The notes under the pieces: generated by a model
Database searches by the model: none
Told to the model about the DNA's origin: nothing
What the model saw: the letters and a program-made list of their open reading frames with translations, nothing else
DNA from: Candidatus Aegiribacteria sp. MLS_C
Lineage (GTDB): Bacteria > Fermentibacterota > Fermentibacteria > Fermentibacterales > JCC-6
Direction of reading: 5' to 3'
Length of the DNA: 64,000 bases
Assembly: GCA_002030045.1 (NCBI GenBank)
Contig: LQBI01000003.1
Location: forward strand, 34,225-98,224
Shown here: positions 52,602 through 60,900 of the stretch, in pieces
How the letters are laid out: every line of letters begins with the position of its first letter
How positions within the stretch are numbered: position 1 is the first letter of the stretch
Program-made: the position numbers and the translations under genes

Positions 52602-53757
52602 TCCGGGCAGCGGACCGGCCAGGGGACGCGGAGGTTCCTACGGCGGAACGCCGCTCTTCCGGCTGGCGGGTTTCCAGGTCAGCATGGACCTGAGCTGGCT
52701 GGTGATAGCCTTCCTGGTGACATGGACCCTGGCGTCAGGCGTTTTCCCCTCCGAATACCCTTCCCTGAGTCCGCTGGATTACTTGGGCATGGGAATCGCA
52801 TGCTCTGTCGGTCTGCTCCTTTCGATCGTGGTTCACGAGTTCTCGCACTCCATCGTCGCCAGGAGGTTCGGTCTTCCCATCGGGGGGATAACCCTCTTCA
52901 TCTTCGGGGGCATAGCCCACATGGAGTCACAGCCCAGGGGTCCCAGGGCGGAGGCCATGATGGCTCTGGCCGGCCCTCTCTCGAGCATTCTCCTGGGAGG
53001 AGCCTTTCTGGGACTGCATTACATCATTGGCGGGAATGCTCCTCTGCAGCTTAGAGGTGTGATACGGTACCTGGCGCTGATCAACCTGGTCCTGGCGGGA
53101 TTCAACCTGATCCCCGCATTCCCCATGGACGGGGGCAGGGTACTGAGAGCCTTGCTGTGGGCCTGGAAGAAGGATATCAGGAAAGCCACAAGGATCGCGT
53201 CGACCACCGGCAGGGTATTCAGCTACATCCTCATAGGCCTCGGGATGCTGGCCCTTCTCTCCGGCAATCTCATTACAGGAATATGGTGGGGGCTTATCGG
53301 GCTGTTCATAGGGAGCGCCGCCCGCAGGTCCTACAGGCAGATGGTACTGAGACAGGAACTGTCAGGGGAGCCAGTCCGGAGGTTCATGCAGGCCGATCCG
53401 ATCACCGTGCCGCCGGACATCACGATCAGCACTCTTCTGGACGATTTCGTATACAGGTACTACAAGAAGATGTTCCCGGTGGCCTCGAACGGCACACTGG
53501 TGGGCTGCATATCCACCGCCGAAATAAAAGAGGTCCGGGAGAAGGAACGGGACTCCACCACCGTGGGCGATGTCATGTCCCCCTGTGACGGGTCGAACAC
53601 CATCGCTCCCGACGAGGACGCCTCCCGAGCCCTCTCCGTAATGAGCAGCAGGGGAATAAGCAGGATGGTGGTAGCCGATGAGGGCAGGGTGGTGGGAGTG
53701 ATAACACTGAAGGACCTCCTTCAGTTGCTTTCGCTGAAGATAGATCTCGAGGAATGA
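52591..53757 (+). CDS. Site-2 protease-family metalloprotease with CBS pair
   Basis: A 388-residue M50 intramembrane protease. Six helices; zinc motif HEFSH in LSIVVHEFSHSIV and the second motif NLIPAFPMDGGRVLRA supply the metal ligands. Residues about 245-385 form two CBS domains (RRFMQADPITVPPDITISTLLDDFV..., VGDVMSPCDG...VGVITLKDLLQLL) that likely bind adenine nucleotides and gate activity. It would cut a membrane-bound signalling protein such as an anti-sigma factor; the substrate is unknown. UspA follows 27 bases later. Confidence 0.92.
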   Translation: MKNDPGSGPARGRGGSYGGTPLFRLAGFQVSMDLSWLVIAFLVTWTLASGVFPSEYPSLSPLDYLGMGIACSVGLLLSIVVHEFSHSIVARRFGLPIGGITLFIFGGIAHMESQPRGPRAEAMMALAGPLSSILLGGAFLGLHYIIGGNAPLQLRGVIRYLALINLVLAGFNLIPAFPMDGGRVLRALLWAWKKDIRKATRIASTTGRVFSYILIGLGMLALLSGNLITGIWWGLIGLFIGSAARRSYRQMVLRQELSGEPVRRFMQADPITVPPDITISTLLDDFVYRYYKKMFPVASNGTLVGCISTAEIKEVREKERDSTTVGDVMSPCDGSNTIAPDEDASRALSVMSSRGISRMVVADEGRVVGVITLKDLLQLLSLKIDLEE

Positions 53758-53784
53758 TGATGCGCGGAGAGAGAGGAGAGCATT

Positions 53785-54270
53785 ATGAATACGTTTGGAT
53801 CGATACTGGTCCCCGTGGACCTTGGTGGTTCCACCGAGAGGATACTCAGGACGGCCGGTGAACTGGCCGAAGCCATGGATGCCAGTGTTTCGGTGCTCCA
53901 TGTGGTACAGCCCATGCCTTTGCTCCCCCTTGCGGCCGGGGATGAACAGATGGCGCCTCAGACAGCAAAGGGATTCAACATACCCGTCTACCAGAAGACC
54001 ATAGAGGACAGGGCCAGGAGCGCCATGGAAGAGCTGGTCGGCAGGACCATTCCAGGGGAGAGGGTTGCAGCCCTTCAGGTAAGGACCGGTACAGTAGGTA
54101 CATCCATACTGGATGAATGCCGAAGCGGCGACTACGACCTGGTGATAATGGACAGCGGAGAGGACCACCTGCTCACCAAGCTGTTCGGTTCGGTGACCGA
54201 CAAGGTGGTGAAGAACGCCCCGGTGCCCGTGCTGGTGCTCAGGGGCCCGAAGCAGGAGGAAGAGGAATAG
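53785..54270 (+). CDS. Universal stress protein, UspA family
   Basis: A 161-residue UspA: SILVPVDLGGSTERILRTAGELAEAMDASVSVLHVV at the start, and the C-terminal DLVIMDSGEDHLLTKLFGSVTDKVVKNAPVPVLVLR with the ATP-binding G-x-x-G region partly changed (the usual GxxGxxxxxxGS reads SGEDHLLTKLFGS). Follows the S2P gene on the plus strand; both may answer to cell energy state. Confidence 0.93.
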   Translation: MNTFGSILVPVDLGGSTERILRTAGELAEAMDASVSVLHVVQPMPLLPLAAGDEQMAPQTAKGFNIPVYQKTIEDRARSAMEELVGRTIPGERVAALQVRTGTVGTSILDECRSGDYDLVIMDSGEDHLLTKLFGSVTDKVVKNAPVPVLVLRGPKQEEEE

Positions 54271-54327
54271 AGGAAAAGGGATCAGGTTTTCCGCAGACGA
54301 CTCGAGAAGGAGGCGACGAATAGCATA

Positions 54328-55391
54328 ATGGCGAAGATGAAGGCATTCGTGATGATGGAGATAGGCAGGACAGGCATTGCGGAGAAGGACGTACCGATGG
54401 ACCCCGGCCCAGCGGCGCGGTGATCAGGACGACGAAAACCCTGATATGTACCTCCGACACCCACACGGTTGCGGGGTCCATCGGGCAGAGGAAGAACCTT
54501 ACCCTCGGCAACGAGGCGGTGGGACTGATCGAGAAGCTGGGGAGCGAGGTCGAGGGGTTCAGCAGGGGCGACCGCGTCGCTGTGAACGCCATCACGCCAG
54601 ACTTCTTCTGCCACAACTGCCAGAGGGGCTATTCGTCACATTGCGGCGAGATGCTTGGCGGCTGGGAGTTCGCCAACATAAAGGACGGTGTCTTCGCCGA
54701 GAGGTTCCATGTGAACCAGGCGCAGGCCAACCTGGCTCCGATCCCGGACGACCTTCCCGACGAGAAGGCTGTCTACGCCTGCGACATGCTCTCCACGGGG
54801 ATGGCAGGCGCCGAGAACGCCGATATACCGATGGGCGGCACCGTCACGGTGTTCGCCCAGGGACCGGTGGGGCTCATGGCCACCGTCGGAGCGCGGCTGC
54901 TGGGAGCCGGTAGGATAATCACCGTGGAATCGGTCCCGGAGAGGATGGATCTTTCGCGTCACTACGGTGCCGACGATGCTGTCAATTTCGAGGAGACAGA
55001 TCCCGTCGACGCGATAATGGGACTCACCGGCGGGGAGGGCGTCGATTCAACCATCGAATCCCTGGGGGCCCAGGTCACTTTCGAGGCCTGAGTCAAGGTA
55101 ACCCGTCCCGGGGGCACGATTTCCAACATCGGCTACCACGGCGAAGGCGACTACGTGAAGATACCCCGCCTGGCATGAGGCGTAGGCATGGGGGACAAGA
55201 CCATAAGGACGGCCCTCTTTCCGGGAGGCAGCCAGAGTATGGAGAGGCTGTTCCGTCTCATGGGGAGAGGCCGCGTGGACCCGACCCCCATGACCACCCA
55301 CGAGTTCGAATTCAAGGACATCGGGAAGGCTTTCGATCTCATGAAGAACAAGGAGGAAAACATCATCAAGCCGCTTATCAGTTTCCTCTAG
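54328..55391 (+). pseudogene. Zinc alcohol dehydrogenase (TbADH/secondary-ADH type), broken
   Basis: ATG 54328 begins MAKMKAFVMMEIGRTGIAEKD, as in secondary alcohol dehydrogenases. A one-base loss near 54415 breaks the frame after DPGP; the next frame continues VIRTTKTLICTSDTHTV (catalytic Cys), VEGFSRGDRVAVNAITPD, YACDMLSTGM (ligand Asp) and VFAQGPVGLMATVGARLLGAG. The zinc ligand His in the GHE motif is Asn (LGNEAVG). In-frame TGAs at 55089 and 55176 interrupt conserved VTRPGG and WGxGM regions; the second takes the place of the family's Trp. The frame then runs sense to 55391. A frameshift, two stops and a lost ligand mean it is dead. Confidence 0.85.
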
Positions 55392-55487
55392 GGGAGAGGG
55401 GCATACGAGGACACGGTGAAGCGGTCCGATGCATGTACAGCGTCGTGCTGGAAGAGCAAGGTAAGGGAATAAATGAAGGAAGGAGCG

Positions 55488-55877
55488 ATGATGCTGAACG
55501 AGGAACTTCAGAAGGCCGACTGGAAGAACGAGAAGCACGTGCCGGTAATAGAGGCGGGAAGTGCGAAAAAGGACGAGATGTTCGACGTGAAGGTGACCAT
55601 CGGCAAGGAGGTAGCACACCCGAACACGACGGGACACCACATCAGGTGGATAGAGCTCTACTTCAAGCCCGAGGGTGCCAGTTTCCCGTTCCAGGTGGGA
55701 AGGGTCCAGTTCACCGCACACGGCGAATCCACCGAGGGCGTCGACGAGGGACCGGTCCACACCCACCACAGCTGAGTCTTCACCATGAAGACACAGAAGC
55801 CGGGCACGCTGATGGCCATGTCCTACTGCAACATCCACGGTCTGTGGCAGAGTTCGGCAGAACTCGAACTGAACTAG
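55488..55877 (+). pseudogene. Neelaredoxin-type superoxide reductase with in-frame TGA
   Basis: ATG 55488 (AAGGAG upstream) starts a one-iron superoxide reductase: KADWKNEKHVPVIEAG, EVAHPNTTGHHIRWIELYF with the His ligands, RVQFTAHGES, then GPVHTHHS and TGA at 55773. The same frame continues VFTMKTQKPGTLMAMSYCNIHGLWQ, with the Cys-His iron ligands, to TAG at 55877. Only the one stop interrupts an otherwise conserved protein. It lies 97 bases after the broken alcohol dehydrogenase. Either recent loss of function, readthrough, or a sequencing error. Confidence 0.82.
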
Positions 55878-55888
55878 ACACACCCGAA

Positions 55889-55912
55889 GGGGACGGAGGC
55901 CCCTCCGTCCCC
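55889..55912 (+). terminator. Hairpin after the superoxide reductase gene
   Basis: A perfect 10-bp stem (GGGGACGGAG / CTCCGTCCCC) with loop GCCC, twelve bases after the TAG at 55877. No T-run follows; it begins a stretch of related GC palindromes. Confidence 0.5.
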
Positions 55913-55929
55913 GCCTCGACCTGAACGTC

Positions 55930-56030
55930 AGGGGAACGAGGCCCCTCTGTCCCCGTTTGTCCGTTACCTGATGGGACAGAGGCACTCTGTCCCCGTTTGT
56001 CCTTTGCCTGATGGGAAAGAGGCACCGTCA
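55930..56030. repeat. 40-bp repeat with GGGACAGAG palindromes
   Basis: The unit with CTCTGTCCCCGTTTGTCC and CCTGATGGGA recurs at 40-base intervals (55945, 55985, with a third degenerate part near 56020). Each junction forms a hairpin, for example GGGACAGAG-GCA-CTCTGTCCC (55973-55993, perfect 9-bp stem). Together with the preceding hairpin these look like REP-type extragenic palindromes. Confidence 0.7.
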
Positions 56031-56048
56031 TCCCCACCGCCCGGCAGT

Positions 56049-57257
56049 TCACGGTAACACCAGGTATCCCTCCGGGGCGAGCGCCGTGGACAGCATCACG
56101 GAGTTGATGTCCCGATGCTCGATCCATGTCCTGTTGCTGCGGTTGCCGGGATCCATCCAGAAACTCACGATGTCCCTCCCGATGGTCTCATGGTCCCCCA
56201 GTCCGGCAAGTCCTTTCTCCAGGCCAGCCCTTACCAGTCTCATACCCTGTCCGGAGGCTATGTTCCTCCTCACCCAGGACACTCCCAGCAGTCCGATGGA
56301 CAGCCCCAGTTCCCTGAAGGCCAGGCGGTCGGAGGGTTCCCTTACCAGGGTGAAGGAGCCGGCGAAATGCTCCAGGCCGCTTCCGGCGGCTCGAAGAAGC
56401 TCCGCCAGGAGTTCCGTATCCCCGGACCCGTCCATGAGTATCAGCTGGTAGAGCCTGGTGATGTCCGTCAGCAGTCCTCCCAGGCCCAGGGGATCGGTGG
56501 TCTCCAGCGGCCTGGCCCTGACCATCACGGAAAACACGGTGGACCACTCCCGCAGCCTGCTCCTCTCTTCCATCACCTCCGGTGAGTCTCCCTGCAGCTG
56601 TTCCGCGGTCCCGGACAGCTGAAGGGACGTGATGTATCCGTCCAGCGGGTCGTGCTGGCCCATTGAGGGCACCAGGGGCAGCGTCAGGTCGGTGTTCATC
56701 TTCCAGAACATACCGAAGCCTCCGCGCCTGTCCCTGTACACGAAAGACCTCGAAGCCGTCTCCATAAGCTCCCTGGACCAGCGGGCGAAGACGGGGTCTT
56801 TCATCTCCCTGGCCGCCTTGTCCAGCGCATGCATCCATTTGGAGAGGTAATGGAAGTACTGGCCGTCCCTTCTCCATTCAAGGTCGGGGTCGTAGGGTTC
56901 GTCGGGCATCCGTTCAGGCAGTTCCTTTCCTATCCTCAGACCACCGGCGGTGGGGTGCTCCAGTCCCTCCTCATCCTGGAGACCGCTCAGACGGCCGCAG
57001 CGCGGATCGTCTTCACGGAACCGTCCGAGGATCCCGTGGACCGCGTCAACGAGTGCCAGGGCCCTATCCAGGTAGAGCCTGTTCCCTGTCGCCTTGTGGT
57101 GCCCCAGGTAATTGCAGACGGCGAACGCATCCGTCCACAGGTACCGCTTCTGAGGGTTGTCCGAAGCCAGACCCGTTCTTGCCGCGTAATCCTCCATCAG
57201 GGAGATCGACCGTTCCAGGTCGGTTGATCCCCCACTGTCCTTGATCTCAAATTTCAT
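56049..57257 (-). CDS. Conserved-looking cytosolic protein, probable alpha/alpha toroid
   Basis: A 402-residue protein with no signal peptide. Helical throughout, with Trp/Tyr/His-rich segments such as YLWTDAFAVCNYLGHHKATGNRLYLDRALALVDAVH, EWRRDGQYFHYLSKWMHALDKAAR and FWMDPGNRSNRTWIEHRDINSVMLS, which are typical of six-hairpin glycosidase or terpenoid-cyclase-like toroids. A carbohydrate-active role is possible. I do not recognise a named family. A strong promoter is not obvious. Confidence 0.72.
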   Translation of the reverse strand: MKFEIKDSGGSTDLERSISLMEDYAARTGLASDNPQKRYLWTDAFAVCNYLGHHKATGNRLYLDRALALVDAVHGILGRFREDDPRCGRLSGLQDEEGLEHPTAGGLRIGKELPERMPDEPYDPDLEWRRDGQYFHYLSKWMHALDKAAREMKDPVFARWSRELMETASRSFVYRDRRGGFGMFWKMNTDLTLPLVPSMGQHDPLDGYITSLQLSGTAEQLQGDSPEVMEERSRLREWSTVFSVMVRARPLETTDPLGLGGLLTDITRLYQLILMDGSGDTELLAELLRAAGSGLEHFAGSFTLVREPSDRLAFRELGLSIGLLGVSWVRRNIASGQGMRLVRAGLEKGLAGLGDHETIGRDIVSFWMDPGNRSNRTWIEHRDINSVMLSTALAPEGYLVLP

Positions 57258-57371
57258 GTTCCATTACCCGTCCACAATGCATGTTCCCTGTCAGTATCCA
57301 TATTGGACCCGCGGCTTTCATCTGAGGATCCTCTCCATTCCGTCGTATGCGATTCTCACTTCCACTCCCCG

Positions 57372-58045
57372 TCAACGCCCCATCCTCCTGAGCGCCGCAC
57401 CCATATTCCTTTCATCCCCCTTCACTATGCCTGAACCGCAGCGGGTCACGCTCATCTCCGGCACACCTTCCCTGCCGCACCAGGTAAGCTGGGTCCTGAT
57501 CGGGCATGGCCGACGAGGCTGTCGCCGGGTTTCCTGACCATCGAGCGGGAGATCGAGGCGCCGTCACCTATGTACAGCCGTACCCCGCTGAGGGCGCTGT
57601 TCAAATCCTCTATGAAGACTACGTCCGGGACGTAGAGCATCGTCACCCTCCCTGCCGATATCCTGTAACCAACTGCGGAAGCTCTGGTGGAATGGGCAAC
57701 CGGGAATGCCTCGAGGAGGGTGCCTTCGATATCACGTGTGCTGCGATGCCCGATGGTCCTCCTGTCCCTGATGGGGAAACTGCATATCTCCCTTTCCGCC
57801 CATGTATAACCGGTTGCGTAGACGGGACACGGAGCCCCCTCCTTCAGACCGAATGCATGGTCCGAATGGCCATGCACGAGCACCACCGCACCGGGCGATA
57901 TGTTTCCCGGCTTTCCCAGCCAGGTCTCGCCGCAGTCCGGCATCACACTGCGGCCGAGGTATTCCACCAGCAGTGAGGAATGCATTCCGTGCCGACTGCT
58001 GCTCGCCTCTATGTTCCCCCTGGTCCCAAGGAAGGTCAGCTTCAC
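57372..58045 (-). pseudogene. Metallo-beta-lactamase-fold hydrolase, one frameshift
   Basis: GTG 58045 overlaps the DUF72 stop and starts KLTFLGTRGNIEASSSRHGMHSS, then AVVLVHGHSDHAFGL with the metal motif HxHxDH, EAFPVAHSTRASAVGYRIS and MLYVPDVVFIED. Near 57501-57504, at a GGG, the frame breaks after GDSLVGHA; the next frame continues PIRTQLTWCGREGVPEMSVTRCGSGIVKGD and stops at 57372. One base restores the gene, so an assembly error is quite likely. Read straight on, the frame ends at 57452. Confidence 0.75.
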
Positions 58046-58782
58046 CGGCGTATCATCCTCTCGAGGCTCAGGGCATCGGAGGCTGCGTACCCTTTCTGGT
58101 CGTTGTCGAAGTAGCAGTACACATCCCTTCCGGTCCCCGCCCAGGAGGAGAACGCCCCAGCCCATCCGGCAAGCACACTCTTGCCGTAAGAGCCCTCGTA
58201 GGCCGCACCGGGACCGTGAAGCCGTACGTACACGAAATCGGCGGTCACTTCCTTGGGGGAGGTGAACCCTTCCAGGTCATAGATGCAAAGGGCTGCGTCA
58301 TTGTTCCGGAGCATGGAGAAGACCTCTCCGTTCAGCCAGCTCCTGTCCCTGAACTCGAAGGCATACCGGTAACCGCCGGGCAGGACGCGGAGGAATGATC
58401 GAAGCCTGTCGGGATCGCACCCCCATGAGGGGGGCAGCTGGAAGAGCAACGGTCCTGTACTCCCGCCCAGGGGGCCTATCCCGTCGAAGAAGCGTCCCAG
58501 AGGTTCCTCCGGGTCATTGAGCTTCTTCATGTGGGTTATGTACCTGCTGACCTTGACAGAGAAAACGAACCCGCTGCCGGCGGTATCCGCCCATTTCCCC
58601 GCCGTCTCCCTGGAGGGTACCCGGTAGAAGGAGCTGTTGACCTCAACTGTGCGGAACCTCCTGCAGTACAGCTCCAGCATCTCGACAGGATCCGCGTCCT
58701 CGGGGTAGAAGCTTCCCTTCCAGTGGCTGTACTGCCATCCTGAGGTACCGACATGGATCCTTGCTGCGAGTTCCTCGTTCAT
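58042..58782 (-). CDS. DUF72 family protein
   Basis: A 246-residue TIM-barrel protein of the DUF72/YecE family: IHVGTSGWQYSHWKGSFYPEDADPVEMLELYCRRFRTVEVNSSFY at the start, LLFQLPPSWGCDPDRLRSFLRVLP, AFEFRDRSWL and a C-terminal VYCYFDNDQKGYAASDAL. Its role is unknown; many copies lie near DNA-repair or metal-hydrolase genes. It is translationally coupled to the metallo-hydrolase downstream (overlap of four bases). Confidence 0.9.
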   Translation of the reverse strand: MNEELAARIHVGTSGWQYSHWKGSFYPEDADPVEMLELYCRRFRTVEVNSSFYRVPSRETAGKWADTAGSGFVFSVKVSRYITHMKKLNDPEEPLGRFFDGIGPLGGSTGPLLFQLPPSWGCDPDRLRSFLRVLPGGYRYAFEFRDRSWLNGEVFSMLRNNDAALCIYDLEGFTSPKEVTADFVYVRLHGPGAAYEGSYGKSVLAGWAGAFSSWAGTGRDVYCYFDNDQKGYAASDALSLERMIRR

Positions 58783-59007
58783 ACCGTCCCCGTCAACTGA
58801 TTCTGTTAAGATACCTGATTATAAGTTAAACAGCTTATCCTTCAGGTCAAGCCCCCCGTCGGGTTCGAAGCGACGTTCGCGTTGGATCCCTCCGGAGTGC
58901 CGGCAGGAATAGTTCCGCCGGATACCTGGCTCTCGAGAAGCTTCAGGGACCCGGGGACGGTATAGTACGTGTATTGCCGGTACGATGTCGAAAGACGGAG
59001 GTGTACT

Positions 59008-59481
59008 CTGGAAGAGCAACGGCTGCCGTTCTGGGCCCTGCTGATGTCCCTGGCCCCTCTTGCGGTGCTTGCCGCCGGGTTTCTCCCTCCTCTCATGGAA
59101 GCCCTTTCCATGGACGGTCCAGCTGAAGGCCTGCGCAGCGGCATGCGCCTCATGTGCCACGGAATACCCGGCCGGTGCCCCGAAGTGCTTGGCGGACCCG
59201 CGGCACTCTGCGCCAGGTGCATCGGCATCTACTCGGCCCTGTTCGTCGGATGCGCCTTTTTGTTTCCCGTTGCCAGGTACCGCATGTCCACGAGGACATC
59301 CCTGCTTCTGGCGATAGCCGCCAACCTGGTCATGGCAGCAGAGTGGTCGCTGGAATACGCCGGCTTCCTGTCCCCTCCCCTTCTTCTGAGGGCCGCGACG
59401 GGTTCCATCTGGGGAGCATGCACCGGCCTTGCCCTGTGCATGGCCGGTCCTGAGGGGGTCGTCCTGAGGGGGTCGTCCTGA
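59008..59481 (+). CDS. DUF2085 membrane protein
   Basis: About 157 residues. The family motif is clear: LMCHGIPGRCPEVLGGPAALCARCIGIYSALFVG, with conserved Cys/His cluster, between four membrane helices. I place the start at CTG 59008 since GGAGGTG lies six bases before it and the upstream codons to GTG 58969 have no ribosome site and do not fit a signal. The last residues (GVVLRGSS) are encoded by a 14-bp tandem repeat that runs over the stop. Function unknown. Confidence 0.8.
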   Translation: MEEQRLPFWALLMSLAPLAVLAAGFLPPLMEALSMDGPAEGLRSGMRLMCHGIPGRCPEVLGGPAALCARCIGIYSALFVGCAFLFPVARYRMSTRTSLLLAIAANLVMAAEWSLEYAGFLSPPLLLRAATGSIWGACTGLALCMAGPEGVVLRGSS

Positions 59482-59491
59482 GGGGGTCGTA
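59450..59491. repeat. 14-bp tandem repeat, three copies
   Basis: CTGAGGGGGTCGTC repeats at 59450, 59464 and 59478 (the last with a changed end), running from the 3' end of the DUF2085 gene past its stop. Looser GGGTCACTTAG and GGGGTCGTACG motifs recur to about 59585. The rest of 59492-59660 shows no gene. Confidence 0.8.
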
Positions 59492-59661
59492 CGTTACTTA
59501 GGGTCACTTAGTCTTGGAGGGGTCGTACGATCAGGCATGATCGGCCGATACTTCGGGTCACTTAGCCTGATCCTGACGGGGTCGATGGATCGCGATCCCG
59601 ATCCGATCATCCAGAATTGATTTCGACCTTTTCCAATGATCTCTCCAGCGTAGTCCGGCAC

Positions 59662-59690
59662 TTGTTATACATACGATTCAATCATATGTT
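59662..59690 (+). promoter_or_regulatory. TetR-type operator over a promoter
   Basis: A 9-3-9 inverted repeat ACATACGAT-TCA-ATCATATGT (59669-59689, one mismatch) overlaps a promoter TTGTTA (59662-59667), 17 bases, TATGTT (59685-59690). The TetR gene starts 46 bases downstream, as expected for self-repression. Confidence 0.65.
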
Positions 59691-59735
59691 TCTTTCAAGG
59701 ATGACCGGTATATCATGCTCTGAGAGGGGAGTCAC

Positions 59736-60395
59736 ATGGATATAGGAGAGAAGACCAGGCGAACTATCCTGGAAACAGCCGAGAAGCTGATAGGCACGGA
59801 GGGTGTCTGCTCCATCACCACCCGCAGGATAGCGGAGGAGGCTGGGGTCAATCCGGCGGCTCTCAACTACCACTTCGGTTCGAAGGAAGAGCTTGTTGAC
59901 AAGGTACTGAACAGAATGCTCGGTAGATTCTTCGGAGACTGGAGCAGGATCTTGGATATCGATGAGATGTCCCTGCCTGTGAGGTTGTACTGCCTGTTCG
60001 ACCATACCATGGAAACGATAATGGAATACCCGGGAATGCTGAGTTCACACCTCTTCGATCCCATGGTCGAGAAAGGCAGGAAACTTATCTTCGCGGAAAA
60101 GATAGGTGGGTTCCTGCGTGAACTCCCTGTCAAACTCGAGGAACACCTCCCGCTGCAGGCGAAGGAGATCAGGCTCCATCTCGGCCAGGCCATGCTGACT
60201 GCTATATCGGCCGCCTCGATACCTGAGCTTTTCAGGGAGATCACGGAAGAGGAAGTATCCTCTGGTCCTGCAAGGAGCAGGTACATAACAGGGTTGATGA
60301 GGAGATTCCTAGGGATAGAGCTAAGGGCATCGGACATCATCCATAGCGATATAGCGAGAGTCAGGAAACTCGCCTTCGCACCGAAGGAGCAGTGA
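59736..60395 (+). CDS. TetR-family transcriptional regulator
   Basis: A 219-residue regulator with N-terminal helix-turn-helix: RRTILETAEKLIGTEGVCSITTRRIAEEAGVNPAALNYHFGSKEELVDKVL. The C-terminal ligand domain is long, with an acidic helix region and EYPGMLSSHLFDPMVE; it resembles the FadR/CerR-like DUF1956 type only loosely. A palindrome overlaps its promoter. The Dabb-domain gene begins one base after its stop, so it may be the regulated partner. Confidence 0.93.
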   Translation: MDIGEKTRRTILETAEKLIGTEGVCSITTRRIAEEAGVNPAALNYHFGSKEELVDKVLNRMLGRFFGDWSRILDIDEMSLPVRLYCLFDHTMETIMEYPGMLSSHLFDPMVEKGRKLIFAEKIGGFLRELPVKLEEHLPLQAKEIRLHLGQAMLTAISAASIPELFREITEEEVSSGPARSRYITGLMRRFLGIELRASDIIHSDIARVRKLAFAPKEQ

Positions 60396-60396
60396 C

Positions 60397-60690
60397 ATGG
60401 TAAGACACATCGTCATGTGGAGTTTGGACAAAGTGCCCAGTGAAATGTATGATCATACAGTTTCAGAACTTAGAGAAATGCTGCTCATACTCGGGGACAG
60501 CATAAGCTCGGTTCTCCATGCGGAGGTTGGCGTACAGGATGAGGATCCCCCTCTTATTGTCCTGAACATGGATTTCAGGACCTGGGAAGATCTGGAGGCA
60601 TACAGGGTGCACACTGAGCACGAGGCGGCTGTAAAAGTTCTCAGGAAGTACACTACCAAACTCGGAGCCGTGGACTACGAGATCCCGTGA
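60397..60690 (+). CDS. Stress-responsive A/B-barrel (Dabb) domain protein
   Basis: A 97-residue Dabb protein: MVRHIVMWSLDKVPSEMYDHTVSELREMLLIL, with the usual HIVMW start and the HAEVGVQ...VLNMDFRTWEDLEAYRVHTEHEAAVKVL core including the conserved histidine pair. The ferredoxin-like dimer usually binds a small hydrophobic molecule. Coupled to the TetR gene, it may degrade or carry the inducer. An inverted repeat follows. Confidence 0.92.
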   Translation: MVRHIVMWSLDKVPSEMYDHTVSELREMLLILGDSISSVLHAEVGVQDEDPPLIVLNMDFRTWEDLEAYRVHTEHEAAVKVLRKYTTKLGAVDYEIP

Positions 60691-60721
60691 AATGTCCCTT
60701 TCCGGTGCCGGCCGGAAACGA

Positions 60722-60806
60722 CGTGCCGGGCCCGGAAAATGAGACATGTTTGTGTTTGTACAAATAATGTAGTATTAAGAATGTCCCATTTCCCGGGCCC
60801 GGCACG
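60722..60806. repeat. Inverted repeat with 26-bp arms
   Basis: Arms at 60722-60747 and 60781-60806 pair over 26 bp with two mismatches (CGTGCCGGGCCCGG then AAAATGAGACAT against its complement), around a 33-base AT-rich loop. A similar AATGTCCCTTTCC motif sits at 60691-60703 and GGGACATTA at 60812-60820. It may be a terminator or a mobile palindromic element. The gap 60691-60900 has no gene. Confidence 0.75.
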
Positions 60807-60900
60807 AATATGGGACATTATCCATTGTGCGGGGGATCTATTAGTGTTCATGCGTGTCATGAAAGCAGCCGTATAAACGCGGCGATCAGGGAGGGTATCA

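Noticed and set aside
53362..54168. Minus-strand open frame opposite the protease and UspA
   Set aside because: Overlaps two well-supported plus-strand genes and shows no domain.
54328..55877. Selenocysteine or reassigned TGA in the ADH and superoxide reductase
   Set aside because: Not accepted as the main reading: TGA serves as stop in many coupled genes here, the ADH also has a frameshift and a lost zinc ligand, and the TGA sites are not catalytic Cys positions.
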